A stretch of DNA of 64,000 bases from Paenibacillus sp. FSL H3-0469 (GCF_038051945.1 NZ_CP150302.1:434001-498000), one strand, 5' to 3'. Counted from the stretch's first letter, positions 7,732-15,660 are shown. The notes: a model not told the origin generated them from the letters alone. Program-made: numbers and translations.

Positions 7732-8781
7732 TCAACCCTGCCCGAGTGAAGCGGCCCTTCTGCCCGCCAGGTTGTGCTGCCAGCGCTGGTAGGTCGCCCA
7801 GGCTTGACCGTTATCCAGCAGAGGCTTGCAGGTATAGACGCCTTCCTCAATCGAATTCACACGCCCGGCGGCATGAAGTCTGGCAGCGGCGTTAAGCAGC
7901 GTCTGGTTGTAGTAGGCCATATGCCCGCCGCCTTGCAGGACCTCCTCTGCCGTACGGAGCTGCCGCAGAGCCGTCCATTCCTGCTCCGCAGGGACGGGGA
8001 CCTCCAGGCCGAGCGACTCGGGGTCGATGATATCCAGCTCCGCCGCACCGTCCTGAATCCGGTATACGCGGTTGGGCCGGTCAATGTACAGATCCTCCGA
8101 GCCTTCCACGCCCTGCACCACCAGCCCCCGCTGATAGCCAAGCTTCACAATGAGCCTGGAGATCCGCTCGAATACCGTATTATGGAATATCCCGAATACA
8201 ATAAACGGTGAACAGGAATAGTCGATCAGCTTCTCCGCCGTATTAAAAATCGTCCGCATCCCTATGTCCTCCCGGAGTCCGCGAAGCTCCCCCAGCGGCG
8301 GGCACCACTGCTCCGACTTCACGAACAGAACTCCGCTGGCTTCGGCGGCATGAACCGCATCGCTCCGGCTCAGTACAGCTACATCTACTCCGCTGGCCTG
8401 AACGATATCCTGCAGCGTAACCCCCCATTTTGGCGGCAAGCCCGCCGAACCATGCAAGGTAACCGGCAGACCTGCGGCTGACAGCAGAAAGGCCGTGGGG
8501 AAGGTGGCGATGAAGGAATGCACCCTGCCGTCATACGGACCGGCGCAGTCGATTCCCTGATGAACAGGCTCACGGAAGGCGTATTTACGGCAGACTGCTA
8601 CAAAAGCCTCCAGCTCCTCCAGGCTCTCCAGCTTCATGCGTTCTGCAATCAGGAACGCGCCGATCTGCACCGGCGAAGCGGTCCGGGTGAGTATGGCTTC
8701 GGCCGCATATTCGGCTTCCCCGTAGCTTAAATCCTTCGCACCGCGTTTGCCGCGGGCAACTTCCTTCAGAATATTAATCAT
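7732..8781 (-). CDS. TrpD2-like protein (anthranilate phosphoribosyltransferase fold)
   Basis: A 349-residue homologue of anthranilate phosphoribosyltransferase, closest in character to the TrpD2/YbiB branch. The N-terminal helical domain has ARGKRGAKDLSYGEAEYAAEAILTRTASPVQIGAFLIAERMK. The catalytic loop GPYDGR near residue 82 replaces the canonical GTGGD, so normal Trp biosynthesis activity is unlikely. LHGSAGLPPKWGVT near 108 and SEQWCPPLGELRGLREDIGMRTIFNTAEKL follow. TrpD2 proteins bind nucleic acid in Enterobacteria. It lies 12 bases after the ANTAR regulator on the same strand with AAGGAG before its ATG, so the two form an operon diverging from nitrite reductase. A link to nitrogen control is inferred from position only. 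Confidence 0.8.
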   Translation of the reverse strand: MINILKEVARGKRGAKDLSYGEAEYAAEAILTRTASPVQIGAFLIAERMKLESLEELEAFVAVCRKYAFREPVHQGIDCAGPYDGRVHSFIATFPTAFLLSAAGLPVTLHGSAGLPPKWGVTLQDIVQASGVDVAVLSRSDAVHAAEASGVLFVKSEQWCPPLGELRGLREDIGMRTIFNTAEKLIDYSCSPFIVFGIFHNTVFERISRLIVKLGYQRGLVVQGVEGSEDLYIDRPNRVYRIQDGAAELDIIDPESLGLEVPVPAEQEWTALRQLRTAEEVLQGGGHMAYYNQTLLNAAARLHAAGRVNSIEEGVYTCKPLLDNGQAWATYQRWQHNLAGRRAASLGQG

Positions 8782-8793
8782 ATGGCGTTCTCC

Positions 8794-9390
8794 TTAAGTT
8801 TGATCCTGCAGCATCTGGTAGACCTTGACGATGGAGGTTGCTACATCCACAATTCGTTTGCGTTCATTCATCGCCTGCTTGCGCAGCAGGTCATAGGCTT
8901 CCGATTCACTGATATTCTTGGCCTTGGACAGAATGCCCTTAGCCATATCGATCCACTTGCGTTCCTCAATCCGGGAGAGCAGCTGCTCCCGTTCCTTCAG
9001 CCATTGCTTGCGCTCGAAGCATTGCCTGGCACTGAAATGCAGCGTCCAGTGAATCTCCGGCGGCTTCATAGCCGGGGACAGAATGCCGTCCACCATAATA
9101 TCGTCGCCGCAGGCAGAGACGGAGAGGTTAGCGGTATGCGGGGTACACCACCAGATTACCGGCGCGATCCTTTGCCGTACCAGCAGGGTTCTCCAATGGC
9201 TGATATCCGTCACCGGAAGATTAAGAATGAAGGCATCGGCATCGCCGATGAACGGAGCGGCCTGTTCCGGTGACGCCGCGGTTCCAACTACATAGCCGCA
9301 AGTGCTTAAGATGTGATCAGGCCCATCAGAGGAGCGCGCTTCTTCGGGATTCTCTGTTCCAGCAGGTTCTATAACGAGCAGGGAATGCAT
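8794..9390 (-). CDS. ANTAR-domain antitermination regulator (NasT/NasR-like)
   Basis: A 198-residue protein. Its C-terminal ANTAR domain (residues about 135-195) reads RIEERKWIDMAKGILSKAKNISESEAYDLLRKQAMNERKRIVDVATSIV. This has the conserved Ala-Lys-Gly-Ile-Leu, Ser/Glu and Arg positions of RNA-binding three-helix ANTAR domains. The N-terminal part resembles a receiver fold but lacks a clear phosphoacceptor Asp with the usual TD/K residues, so it may act without phosphorylation. ANTAR proteins bind paired hexaloop hairpins in leader RNAs and prevent termination. A fitting target lies in the divergent nirB leader at 9597-9640. AAAGGAG precedes the start. Confidence 0.88.
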   Translation of the reverse strand: MHSLLVIEPAGTENPEEARSSDGPDHILSTCGYVVGTAASPEQAAPFIGDADAFILNLPVTDISHWRTLLVRQRIAPVIWWCTPHTANLSVSACGDDIMVDGILSPAMKPPEIHWTLHFSARQCFERKQWLKEREQLLSRIEERKWIDMAKGILSKAKNISESEAYDLLRKQAMNERKRIVDVATSIVKVYQMLQDQT

Positions 9391-9468
9391 GGGGGACGAC
9401 GCTCCTTTTACCTAAGAATAGAGACATCTTGTATGATTGCTTATACAATCCAATTATAGGATAGTTGA

Positions 9469-9485
9469 TGTTATATTATATAACA
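9469..9485. promoter_or_regulatory. TnrA/GlnR box upstream of nirB
   Basis: TGTTATATTATATAACA is a perfect 17-bp palindrome and matches every fixed position of the Bacillus TnrA/GlnR consensus TGTNANAWWWTNTNACA. It lies between the divergent ANTAR gene and nirB. Its centre is about 100 bp upstream of the predicted nirB transcript start. Confidence 0.85.
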
Positions 9486-9531
9486 CAATTTCAGCATTCT
9501 TGTCGATAAATTAAATTAATTAAATTTTATA

Positions 9532-9548
9532 TGTCATAATTATTGACG
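9532..9548. promoter_or_regulatory. Second, imperfect TnrA/GlnR-like box overlapping the nirB -35
   Basis: TGTCATAATTATTGACG matches 11 of 13 fixed positions of the TnrA/GlnR consensus. Its end overlaps the -35 hexamer TTGACG. Its centre is about 39 bp upstream of the predicted start, so it could be an activating or repressing site. Confidence 0.45.
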
Positions 9549-9572
9549 TATCATAGACGGCTGTAGTATAGT
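9543..9572 (+). promoter_or_regulatory. nirB sigma-A promoter
   Basis: TTGACG (9543-9548) and TATAGT (9567-9572) are separated by 18 bases. Transcription from about 9579 would produce a leader of roughly 150 bases before the nirB ATG at 9732, containing the hairpins described next. Confidence 0.65.
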
Positions 9573-9596
9573 CGTTTTAACAAATTCAACAATTCA

Positions 9597-9640
9597 CGAA
9601 TACAACGATGTATTCGGCTGAAGCGGCAATGGCGCCTGCT
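9597..9640 (+). promoter_or_regulatory. ANTAR-type dual hexaloop RNA motif in the nirB leader
   Basis: Hairpin 1 has the 7-bp stem CGAATAC/GTATTCG (9597-9616) closing the hexaloop AACGAT. Hairpin 2 has the stem AGCGGC/GCC(T)GCT with one bulged T (9622-9640) closing the hexaloop AATGGC. Both six-base loops have A at position 1 and G at position 4, the two conserved loop bases of RNA targets of ANTAR regulators. The two stems are five bases apart. An ANTAR gene is encoded divergently. Confidence 0.82.
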
Positions 9641-9706
9641 CTCACTTATATCGCTTACGGGAAATGTATCTTTTCCGGGCGGAGTGAAGCGGGCTATTTC
9701 TGTTGT
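9634..9706 (+). terminator. Leader terminator of the nirB operon, overlapping ANTAR hairpin 2
   Basis: GCCTGCTCTCACT (9634-9646) can pair with AGTGAAGCGGGC (9683-9694), with one wobble and one bulge. An inner GGAAA/TTTCC stem forms, and a moderately T-rich stretch (TATTTCTGTTGT) follows. The 5' arm includes the 3' arm of ANTAR hairpin 2, so the two structures exclude each other. Confidence 0.65.
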
Positions 9707-9731
9707 GCACCTGGAGAGGAGAGAGATACAG

Positions 9732-12161
9732 ATGACAGTGAAGCGTAAAAAACTGATAGTAGTCGGCAATGGGATGGCGGGGGTCAGAGCCATTGAGCAT
9801 CTGCTCAAATTGGCGCCGGAGGCTTACGAGATTACGATTTTTGGCACAGAGCCTTATCCCAACTATAACCGTATCATGTTGTCTTCCGTGCTGGCAGGCG
9901 GGGCAAGCCTGGATGAAATCGTAATTAATGATCTCGAATGGTACCGCAGCTTCAATATTACCTTATATACGGGACACACAGTGACTTCTATTAACACTGC
10001 TGCACGTACAGTCAATACGGATAAAGGAGTTACCGCCGCGTATGACGAGCTGATTCTGGCAACCGGCTCCAATCCCTTCATGCTGCCGATCCCCGGAACA
10101 GAGAAAGAGGGCGTCATTGCCTTCCGCGACATCAAGGACACACAAATTATGCAGGACGTCTCGCAAAAATACAGAAAGGCCCTTGTCATCGGCGGCGGCC
10201 TGCTCGGACTTGAGGCGGCCAGAGGGCTGCTGCATCTGGGGATGGACGTCTCGGTGGTTCACATCCACGAGTATATTATGGAGCGTCAGCTGGACGAGGC
10301 GGCATCCCGGATGCTGCGGGGAGAGCTGGAAGCTCAGGGCATGAAGTTCCTGCTGAAGAAGCAGTCAGAAGCCATTCTCGGCAAAAAGAGGGTCAAAGGC
10401 CTGTTGTTCGCAGACGGCGAGATGGCGGAGACCGATCTGATCGTCATGGCGGTCGGCATCAAGCCGAATGTGGAGCTTGCCCGCAGCAGCGGGATTGAGG
10501 TGAACCGGGGCATCGTGGTGAATGATTATATGGAGACCAGCCTGCCCGGTATTTACGCCGTCGGGGAGTGTGCAGAGCATCGCGGCATTGCCTACGGCCT
10601 GGTAGCCCCGCTATATGAGCAAGGCGCTGTGCTGGCCAAAAGACTGGCAGGCGCTCCCACAGAGGGCTACGCCGGTTCGGTGACCTCGACGAAGCTGAAG
10701 GTGTCTGGCGTCGATGTTTTCTCGGCAGGACAGTATAACGAGCAGCCCGGAACGAAAGCGCTCCGGTTCCAGGATGAGACGGAGGGAATCTACAAGAAGC
10801 TGGTCATCCAGGATGATAAGCTAATCGGTGCCGTGCTGTTCGGGGATACCAATGACGGCGCGCAGCTCTTCTCAATGATTAAGAAGGGCGAGAATATCAA
10901 GGGGCGCGAGAAGGAGCTGCTGCTCGGCCTGGAGGCTGGTGCGCTGGCTTCGCCCAAGGGCAACCGGCTGGAAGGGATGCCGGGTGACGAGATCATCTGC
11001 GGGTGCAACGGTGTAACGAAAGGAACCATTGCCGAAGCGATTACCGCCGGCGGCTGCACCAGTGTCGGCCAGATCAAAGCCTGTACCAAAGCATCCGCCT
11101 CCTGCGGGGGCTGCAAGCCGCTGGTAGAGGGACTGCTCCAGCTCTATGCCGGAGAGGCGGCCGTTACAGTCAAGGAGGGAATCTGCGGCTGCACGACGCT
11201 CGGGCGGGATGAGATTGTCGCCGAGATCAAGCGGATGAAGCTGACCACGGTGAAGGAAGTCATGCATGTATTGTCCTGGAGCAATGAGGAAGGCTGCCCG
11301 AAATGCCGCCCTTCGCTGAATTATTACCTGGGTATGCTCTGGCCGGAGGAATATGTGGACGAGAATGAATCCAGATATACAAATGAGCGCTACCATGCCA
11401 ATATCCAGAAGGACGGAACTTATTCTGTCGTGCCGAGAATCTACGGCGGGGTCACTTCTCCCGCGGAGCTGATCAAGATAGCGGAGGTCGCGGTGAAATA
11501 CGATGTGCCGCTGGTCAAGTTCACCGGCGGGCAGCGCCTGGATCTGCTGGGCGTGAAAAAGGAGGATCTGCCGAAGATGTGGGAGGAGCTGGATATGCCC
11601 TCCGGCCATGCTTACGGCAAAACGCTGCGCACCGTAAAGACCTGCGTAGGCTCCACCTTCTGCCGGTTCGGGACCCAGGATGCGCTGGGGATGGGGATTC
11701 GGCTGGAGAAGGCTTTTGAACGGCTGAATGCTCCGGGGAAGGTGAAGCTGGCCGTATCCGGGTGTCCGCGCAACTGTGCGGAAGCGACAATCAAGGACTT
11801 CGGGGTGGTGGCGATAGACGGCGGCTGGGAGCTGCATGTCGGCGGCAACGGCGGCGTACATGTCCGGGCGACCGATCTGCTCTGCGTGGTGAAGACCGAT
11901 GATGAGGTTCTGGAATGGGCAAGCGCGTTCCTGCAGTATTACCGCGAGCAAGCCGGATGGAATGAGCGGACTGCACAGTGGATCGAGCGCGTGGGTCTGG
12001 ACAGCATCAAGCAGGCGCTGGAATCCCCGGAGGAACGGGCGGCGCTGGTGGAGAGAATTCAGAAGACGCTCAGCCTGACTACTGATCCATGGAAGCAGAT
12101 TGTGAATACCCCGGAGCTGCGCAAGAATTTTGAGGCGATCTCGTTACCCGAGACGGTCTAA
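9732..12161 (+). CDS. nirB: Nitrite reductase [NAD(P)H] large subunit
   Basis: An 809-residue assimilatory nitrite reductase large subunit (NirB/NasD). It reduces nitrite to ammonium in the cytoplasm using FAD, an Fe-S cluster and siroheme. N-terminal FAD motif VVGNGMAG is near residue 10, the second nucleotide motif IGGGLLGLEAAR near 155, and the BFD-type [2Fe-2S] cysteines from CGCN near 422. The siroheme/[4Fe-4S] ligands are C638-x5-C644 (CVGSTFC) and C678-x3-C682 (CPRNC). The ATG at 9732 with a GGAGAGGAGAGA region is preferred over an in-frame start at 9684 that lies inside the leader terminator. It is followed 13 bases later by nirD. Regulation is probably by GlnR/TnrA and ANTAR antitermination. 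Confidence 0.96.
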   Translation: MTVKRKKLIVVGNGMAGVRAIEHLLKLAPEAYEITIFGTEPYPNYNRIMLSSVLAGGASLDEIVINDLEWYRSFNITLYTGHTVTSINTAARTVNTDKGVTAAYDELILATGSNPFMLPIPGTEKEGVIAFRDIKDTQIMQDVSQKYRKALVIGGGLLGLEAARGLLHLGMDVSVVHIHEYIMERQLDEAASRMLRGELEAQGMKFLLKKQSEAILGKKRVKGLLFADGEMAETDLIVMAVGIKPNVELARSSGIEVNRGIVVNDYMETSLPGIYAVGECAEHRGIAYGLVAPLYEQGAVLAKRLAGAPTEGYAGSVTSTKLKVSGVDVFSAGQYNEQPGTKALRFQDETEGIYKKLVIQDDKLIGAVLFGDTNDGAQLFSMIKKGENIKGREKELLLGLEAGALASPKGNRLEGMPGDEIICGCNGVTKGTIAEAITAGGCTSVGQIKACTKASASCGGCKPLVEGLLQLYAGEAAVTVKEGICGCTTLGRDEIVAEIKRMKLTTVKEVMHVLSWSNEEGCPKCRPSLNYYLGMLWPEEYVDENESRYTNERYHANIQKDGTYSVVPRIYGGVTSPAELIKIAEVAVKYDVPLVKFTGGQRLDLLGVKKEDLPKMWEELDMPSGHAYGKTLRTVKTCVGSTFCRFGTQDALGMGIRLEKAFERLNAPGKVKLAVSGCPRNCAEATIKDFGVVAIDGGWELHVGGNGGVHVRATDLLCVVKTDDEVLEWASAFLQYYREQAGWNERTAQWIERVGLDSIKQALESPEERAALVERIQKTLSLTTDPWKQIVNTPELRKNFEAISLPETV

Positions 12162-12174
12162 GGAGGAACCCGAA

Positions 12175-12492
12175 ATGACAATGACCAAACTGCTAATCGG
12201 CAACTTGAATGAGGTGGATATCAAAGGATCACGTAAATTACGGGTAGGCGATACCGAGATTGCCTTGTTCCGGCTAAGCAGCGGAGAGGTGCTGGCTGTA
12301 GAGAATAAATGTCCGCACAAGGGCGGGCTGCTCTCGGAAGGCATGGTCTGCGGCTCCAAGGTGCATTGTCCGCTGCATGACTGGCGGATCGAGCTGCATA
12401 CAGGCGAGGTGCAGGCCCCCGATACGGGACATGTGACCACCTATGAGGTGGAAGTCGATCACGCCACCGGCAGCTTGTACTTAACGATCTAA
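12175..12492 (+). CDS. nirD: Nitrite reductase small subunit (Rieske-type)
   Basis: A 105-residue Rieske [2Fe-2S] protein, the small subunit partner of NirB. The cluster ligands are C46-x-H48 (CPHKGG) and C65-x2-H68 (CPLHDW), both intact. The ATG at 12175 follows AGGAGG at 12161-12166; this box overlaps the nirB stop codon, so translation is probably coupled. Enterobacterial NirD lacks the ligands, whereas this one keeps them. It transfers electrons within the nitrite reductase complex. Confidence 0.94.
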   Translation: MTMTKLLIGNLNEVDIKGSRKLRVGDTEIALFRLSSGEVLAVENKCPHKGGLLSEGMVCGSKVHCPLHDWRIELHTGEVQAPDTGHVTTYEVEVDHATGSLYLTI

Positions 12493-12529
12493 TTCACTCA
12501 TATAGGGACATGTATAAGGGGGATTCATA

Positions 12530-13399
12530 ATGGACTATGTCAAACCAGGCGAAGTGCTGGGCTCCATGATTGAAGCGGGAAAAAACAAAGCGGAACTGGG
12601 CATCATGCAGCTCATTGTCCGCGGCGGTCTCGGCGGTGCCATTCTGGCCTGTGCAACTACACTGGCCTTCACCGCTGCGGCACAAACCAAGATCCCTATG
12701 GTGGGCGCCATTCTTTTTCCGGTAGGCTTCGTGATGATTATTCTCCTCGGGCTGGAGCTGGTTACCGGCAGCTTCGCCTTGATTCCGCTGGCCGTGCTGG
12801 AGAAGCAGACCACCTTAGGACGCATGCTCGGGAACTATTTCTGGGTCATACTCGGGCATTTGATCGGGTGTGCGGTCTATGCCGCATTATACGGGCTGAC
12901 GATTACGAAGATGGGGACCGATCTGTCGAACCCCATGGTGCAGACGCTGATTACGGCAAGTGAAGGGAAGACGACGGCTTATCAGAGTCTGGGGGCCGAG
13001 GGACTTGGGCTGGCCTTCATCAAGGCGATGCTCTGCAACTGGATGGTTACGCTGGGGGCTGTCATGGCGATGACCTCAAGATCCACCTCCGGCAAAATCC
13101 TCGCCATGTGGCTGCCGATCCTGACCTTCTTCGGCCAGGGCTTCGAGCATACGGTCGTCAATTTCTTCGTCATTCCGGCGGGAATGATGCTTGGAGCGAA
13201 TGTGACTATGGCGGACTGGTGGATCTGGAACGGTATTCCGGTGTTGCTTGGCAACTTCGCCGGAGGGCTGCTGCTCACGGGGCTGTTATTCTACTTATCG
13301 CAAAAAGGCAGCAGACCTGGAACTTCTGCGGCAGCAGAGCTTCCGGGACGCGGAGAAGCGGGGCTGCCGGGCACACCTGTCCTGGAGAAAAGCCTATGA
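12530..13399 (+). CDS. nirC: Formate/nitrite channel family transporter
   Basis: A 289-residue FNT-family membrane protein with six transmembrane helices. The FNT signatures are visible: GxGGAILA (RGGLGGAILACATTLAF), LLGLELVTGSFAL, and LCNWMVTLGAVMA (the N-W-x-V segment), then GFEHTVVNFFVIPAGM. Members carry nitrite or formate through a pentameric channel. The position between nirD and the siroheme gene makes nitrite the likely substrate. The last 30 residues are hydrophilic and rich in Gly, Pro and Ser, longer than in typical NirC. It overlaps the next gene by four bases (ATGA). Confidence 0.92.
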   Translation: MDYVKPGEVLGSMIEAGKNKAELGIMQLIVRGGLGGAILACATTLAFTAAAQTKIPMVGAILFPVGFVMIILLGLELVTGSFALIPLAVLEKQTTLGRMLGNYFWVILGHLIGCAVYAALYGLTITKMGTDLSNPMVQTLITASEGKTTAYQSLGAEGLGLAFIKAMLCNWMVTLGAVMAMTSRSTSGKILAMWLPILTFFGQGFEHTVVNFFVIPAGMMLGANVTMADWWIWNGIPVLLGNFAGGLLLTGLLFYLSQKGSRPGTSAAAELPGRGEAGLPGTPVLEKSL

Positions 13400-14163
13400 A
13401 GCAGGGCAGCATATCCATTGTTGGTGCGGGTCCAGGCGATCCCGAGCTGATTACATTGAAGGCGCTGCGGCGCATTCAATGTGCCGATGTGATTCTGTAC
13501 GACCGGCTGGTGAATGAGGAACTGCTGGACTACGCCAGGGGCGATGCCGTGCGCATTTACTGCGGCAAAGCGCCGGGCTTGCATTCGATGCCCCAGGAGA
13601 CGACCGAGCGGCTAATGATCCGGCATGCCGAAGCCGGTAGCCATGTAGTCCGGCTGAAGGGCGGCGACCCGTTTGTCTTCGGCAGGGGCGGGGAGGAAGC
13701 ATTAGCTGCCGCCGCTGCCGGTATTTCCTATGAGGTGATTCCCGGAATCACCTCGGCGGTGGGCGCAGCTGCTTCTGCGGGCATTCCGCTGACCCATCGC
13801 GGTGTGGCGGCTTCCTTTGCCATCGTGACCGGCAGCCGCTGCCAGACCCAGGATTCACCGCTGCGCTGGGATGCGCTGGCTCATGGTGTAGATACGCTTG
13901 TGATTTATATGGGCGTAAGCAAGCTAGGGGAGATATGCAAGGAACTGCTGGTACACGGCAAAGATCCGCAGACCCCGGTTGCATTAATTGAGAACGGAAC
14001 AACGGTGCGCGAACGGATCGTAACCGGCACGCTTGGCAATATCGACAAGGTAGCCGCCGCGATGAAGATCAGCAATCCGGCCATGATCATTATCGGTGAG
14101 GTGGTCCAGGTCAGGGCGGAGCTGCTGAATCTGGAAGAAGCCGTACGTTCGCAGATCGGGTGA
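13396..14163 (+). CDS. cobA: Uroporphyrinogen-III C-methyltransferase
   Basis: A 255-residue SAM-dependent uroporphyrinogen-III methyltransferase (SUMT; named cobA, sumT or nasF in different organisms). It makes precorrin-2, the siroheme precursor that NirB needs. Signatures are VGAGPGDPELITLKALRRI near the N-terminus, YDRLV, RLKGGDPFVFGRGGEE near residue 82, and PGITSAVGAAASAGIPLTHR near 115. It is a single-domain form without the CysG oxidase/chelatase part. The ATG at 13396 overlaps the nirC stop (ATGA) so it is translationally coupled. A terminator follows at 14176. Confidence 0.95.
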   Translation: MKQGSISIVGAGPGDPELITLKALRRIQCADVILYDRLVNEELLDYARGDAVRIYCGKAPGLHSMPQETTERLMIRHAEAGSHVVRLKGGDPFVFGRGGEEALAAAAAGISYEVIPGITSAVGAAASAGIPLTHRGVAASFAIVTGSRCQTQDSPLRWDALAHGVDTLVIYMGVSKLGEICKELLVHGKDPQTPVALIENGTTVRERIVTGTLGNIDKVAAAMKISNPAMIIIGEVVQVRAELLNLEEAVRSQIG

Positions 14164-14175
14164 AGCAGAATAGGG

Positions 14176-14226
14176 CAGGCGCTAACATCTCCAGGCCGCG
14201 GGCCGGGTTATGGCAGCGCCTGTTTC
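14176..14226 (+). terminator. Terminator of the nir operon
   Basis: CAGGCGCT (14176-14183) pairs with AGCGCCTG (14215-14222). The loop contains further G+C pairing, and TTTCTGTGTT follows. It closes the nirBDC-cobA unit. Confidence 0.75.
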
Positions 14227-14300
14227 TGTGTTATATTCAAAGGGAAGAATTCATCGCTGCTGCGGCATACTGCGCTGATAGTCATATTTTCACATTCACA

Positions 14301-14314
14301 GTGACTGCTGTCAC
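14301..14314. promoter_or_regulatory. Dyad upstream of the HesB-like gene
   Basis: GTGAC-TGCT-GTCAC is a perfect inverted repeat about 25 bases upstream of a TATACT -10-like hexamer (14338-14343). It could be an operator. No consensus -35 is seen. Confidence 0.35.
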
Positions 14315-14398
14315 ACGGGTCTGCGCAGATTAAGGACTATACTTGTCGCCTACAGATACAGCATACCGGACAGGTTGTCCTGAGAGGAGTAATTACAG

Positions 14399-14719
14399 AT
14401 GCAGATTGAGCTTAATGCAATGACCCGCGAACGGCTGGAGCAGAGCTTGGCCGGGAAGCCCGGGCAATTCAAAATGTTCTATGATACGGAGGATTGCGGC
14501 TGTAACGGCGTACTGGTCATCCAGGTAGTCAGCGAGCCTTCGCCGACAGATATTGTGTTTCAGACCGAGCCGTTCACCTTCCTGTGTGACCGCCAGCAGG
14601 AAGTGCTGTTCGATGACGTTATGCGGCTCGAAGCAGAGGCCGGATATCCGGCCTACAAGCTGACAAGTGATTCCACCTTGTTCGGGAGCAACATTAGAGT
14701 GCAGGATGCACGAAGCTGA
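14399..14719 (+). CDS. HesB/IscA-like iron-sulfur biosynthesis family protein
   Basis: A 106-residue protein with the YDTEDCGCNGVLVIQVV segment and the all-beta pattern of the HesB-like/FeS_biosyn family found in Bacillales. The CGC at residues about 33-35 gives two of the cysteines, but the C-terminal CxC of true IscA is missing. A scaffold role is therefore uncertain, and the family is often uncharacterised. It follows the nirite cluster but has its own upstream region with a dyad. A GAGAGGAG ribosome binding site precedes the ATG, and a bidirectional terminator lies downstream. Confidence 0.7.
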   Translation: MQIELNAMTRERLEQSLAGKPGQFKMFYDTEDCGCNGVLVIQVVSEPSPTDIVFQTEPFTFLCDRQQEVLFDDVMRLEAEAGYPAYKLTSDSTLFGSNIRVQDARS

Positions 14720-14743
14720 AGCAGAATAGGGCAGTTAAGAAAG

Positions 14744-14780
14744 AAGGCCATCTTCCCGCAGCATGGGAGAGATGGCCTTT
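14744..14780. terminator. Bidirectional terminator
   Basis: AAGGCCATCT (14744-14753) pairs with AGATGGCCTT (14770-14779). The plus strand continues in TTT; the minus strand continues in TTCTTTCTT. It separates the convergent HesB-like and SDR genes. Confidence 0.8.
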
Positions 14781-14798
14781 GCTATGGGTCCATCAACC

Positions 14799-15557
14799 TT
14801 AATAAGCCGTCCACCCGCCGTCTGCGGTAATGACTGCTCCATTCACAAAGCCTGCTTCCTCTGAAGCCAGGAACAAGGCGAGCTGTGCGATTTCTGCGGG
14901 CTGGCCCATCCGTGGATTAAGCGCCATACCCGGCTGTGTGCGTTCCATGCCAAAAGGATTGATATGGGTCATAGTGGAACCAATATTGGTTTCGACACCG
15001 CCTGGCGCAATCGCATTACAGCGGATTCCCTTGGCAGCATACATGAATCCGGTATTCTTGGTAAAGCCGATAACCGCATGCTTCGAGGCTGTATAAGCTG
15101 CACCGGCCCGGGCACCGAACAGACCGCCTACCGAGGCAACGTTAATAATAACACCCTGTTGTTTTTCCAGGAAAATAGGCAGTACCTTGCGCGTAGCACG
15201 CATTACTGAAGTTGTATTGACGGCGAGCACCCGCTCCCAGCTCTCATCCTCAATATCACCCGCCGGTTCAAAGTTATCCATAATCCCCGCATTATTCACC
15301 AGAATATCTACAGTGCCGTAAGTGTTGACTGTTCTGTCGATCAGATTCTGGATGTCAGACTCTTCAGCAACATTTGCTTGTACCGCCAGGGCTTCCCCGC
15401 CGCCAGCTTTAATGTCACCGGCCACCGTCTCCGCAGCCTCCAGATGAATATCTGCTACTACCACCTTGGCCCCTTCCTTCGCATAAAGCACGGCAATCGC
15501 CTTCCCCATCCCGGATGCCGCCCCGGTAACTACTGCCACTTTGTTGTGAAGTCTCAT
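14799..15557 (-). CDS. Short-chain dehydrogenase/reductase (SDR)
   Basis: A 252-residue classical SDR. Cofactor motif TGAASGMG is near residue 12, NNAG near 88, the catalytic Ser in INVASVGG near 140, and Y-x-x-x-K as YTASK near 155. VNGAVITADGGWTAY is at the C-terminus. The acidic residue after strand two (VVADI) favours NAD(H). It resembles glucose dehydrogenase or 3-oxoacyl-ACP reductase-type SDRs annotated broadly in Bacillales; the substrate cannot be assigned. The minus-strand start is preceded by a GGAGGTAC ribosome binding site. It is monocistronic and diverges from the sugar kinase gene. Confidence 0.92.
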   Translation of the reverse strand: MRLHNKVAVVTGAASGMGKAIAVLYAKEGAKVVVADIHLEAAETVAGDIKAGGGEALAVQANVAEESDIQNLIDRTVNTYGTVDILVNNAGIMDNFEPAGDIEDESWERVLAVNTTSVMRATRKVLPIFLEKQQGVIINVASVGGLFGARAGAAYTASKHAVIGFTKNTGFMYAAKGIRCNAIAPGGVETNIGSTMTHINPFGMERTQPGMALNPRMGQPAEIAQLALFLASEEAGFVNGAVITADGGWTAY

Positions 15558-15660
15558 TTATGTACCTCCGTTTATAGTTATACTTTCTTTGTTCTAGTAT
15601 CTTTTGCTTCTTAGTGTTTTATTCGCCTGGTTGACGCTATCCTTAGAGAAGGCTTAACAT

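Noticed and set aside
7284..7850. Long open frames on both strands through the 51-bp array (repeat peptides such as VFGFPHTFGP)
   Set aside because: They result from the 51-bp period being a multiple of three. No ribosome site supports them, and part overlaps a terminator and the TrpD2-like gene.
9684..9731. Earlier nirB start at 9684
   Set aside because: It lies in the leader terminator stem and lacks a ribosome site, while 9732 has a strong one.
10872..11951. Long antisense frame of 359 codons within nirB
   Set aside because: nirB has clear cofactor motifs in this stretch; the antisense frame is a shadow of G+C-rich coding DNA.
13108..13395. Upstream extension of the uroporphyrinogen methyltransferase gene
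   Set aside because: It overlaps nirC for 288 bases, and the family N-terminus begins at 13396 with an ATGA coupling.
14399..14719. HesB-like gene as the last gene of the nir operon
   Set aside because: A good terminator at 14176 and a separate upstream dyad indicate an independent unit.
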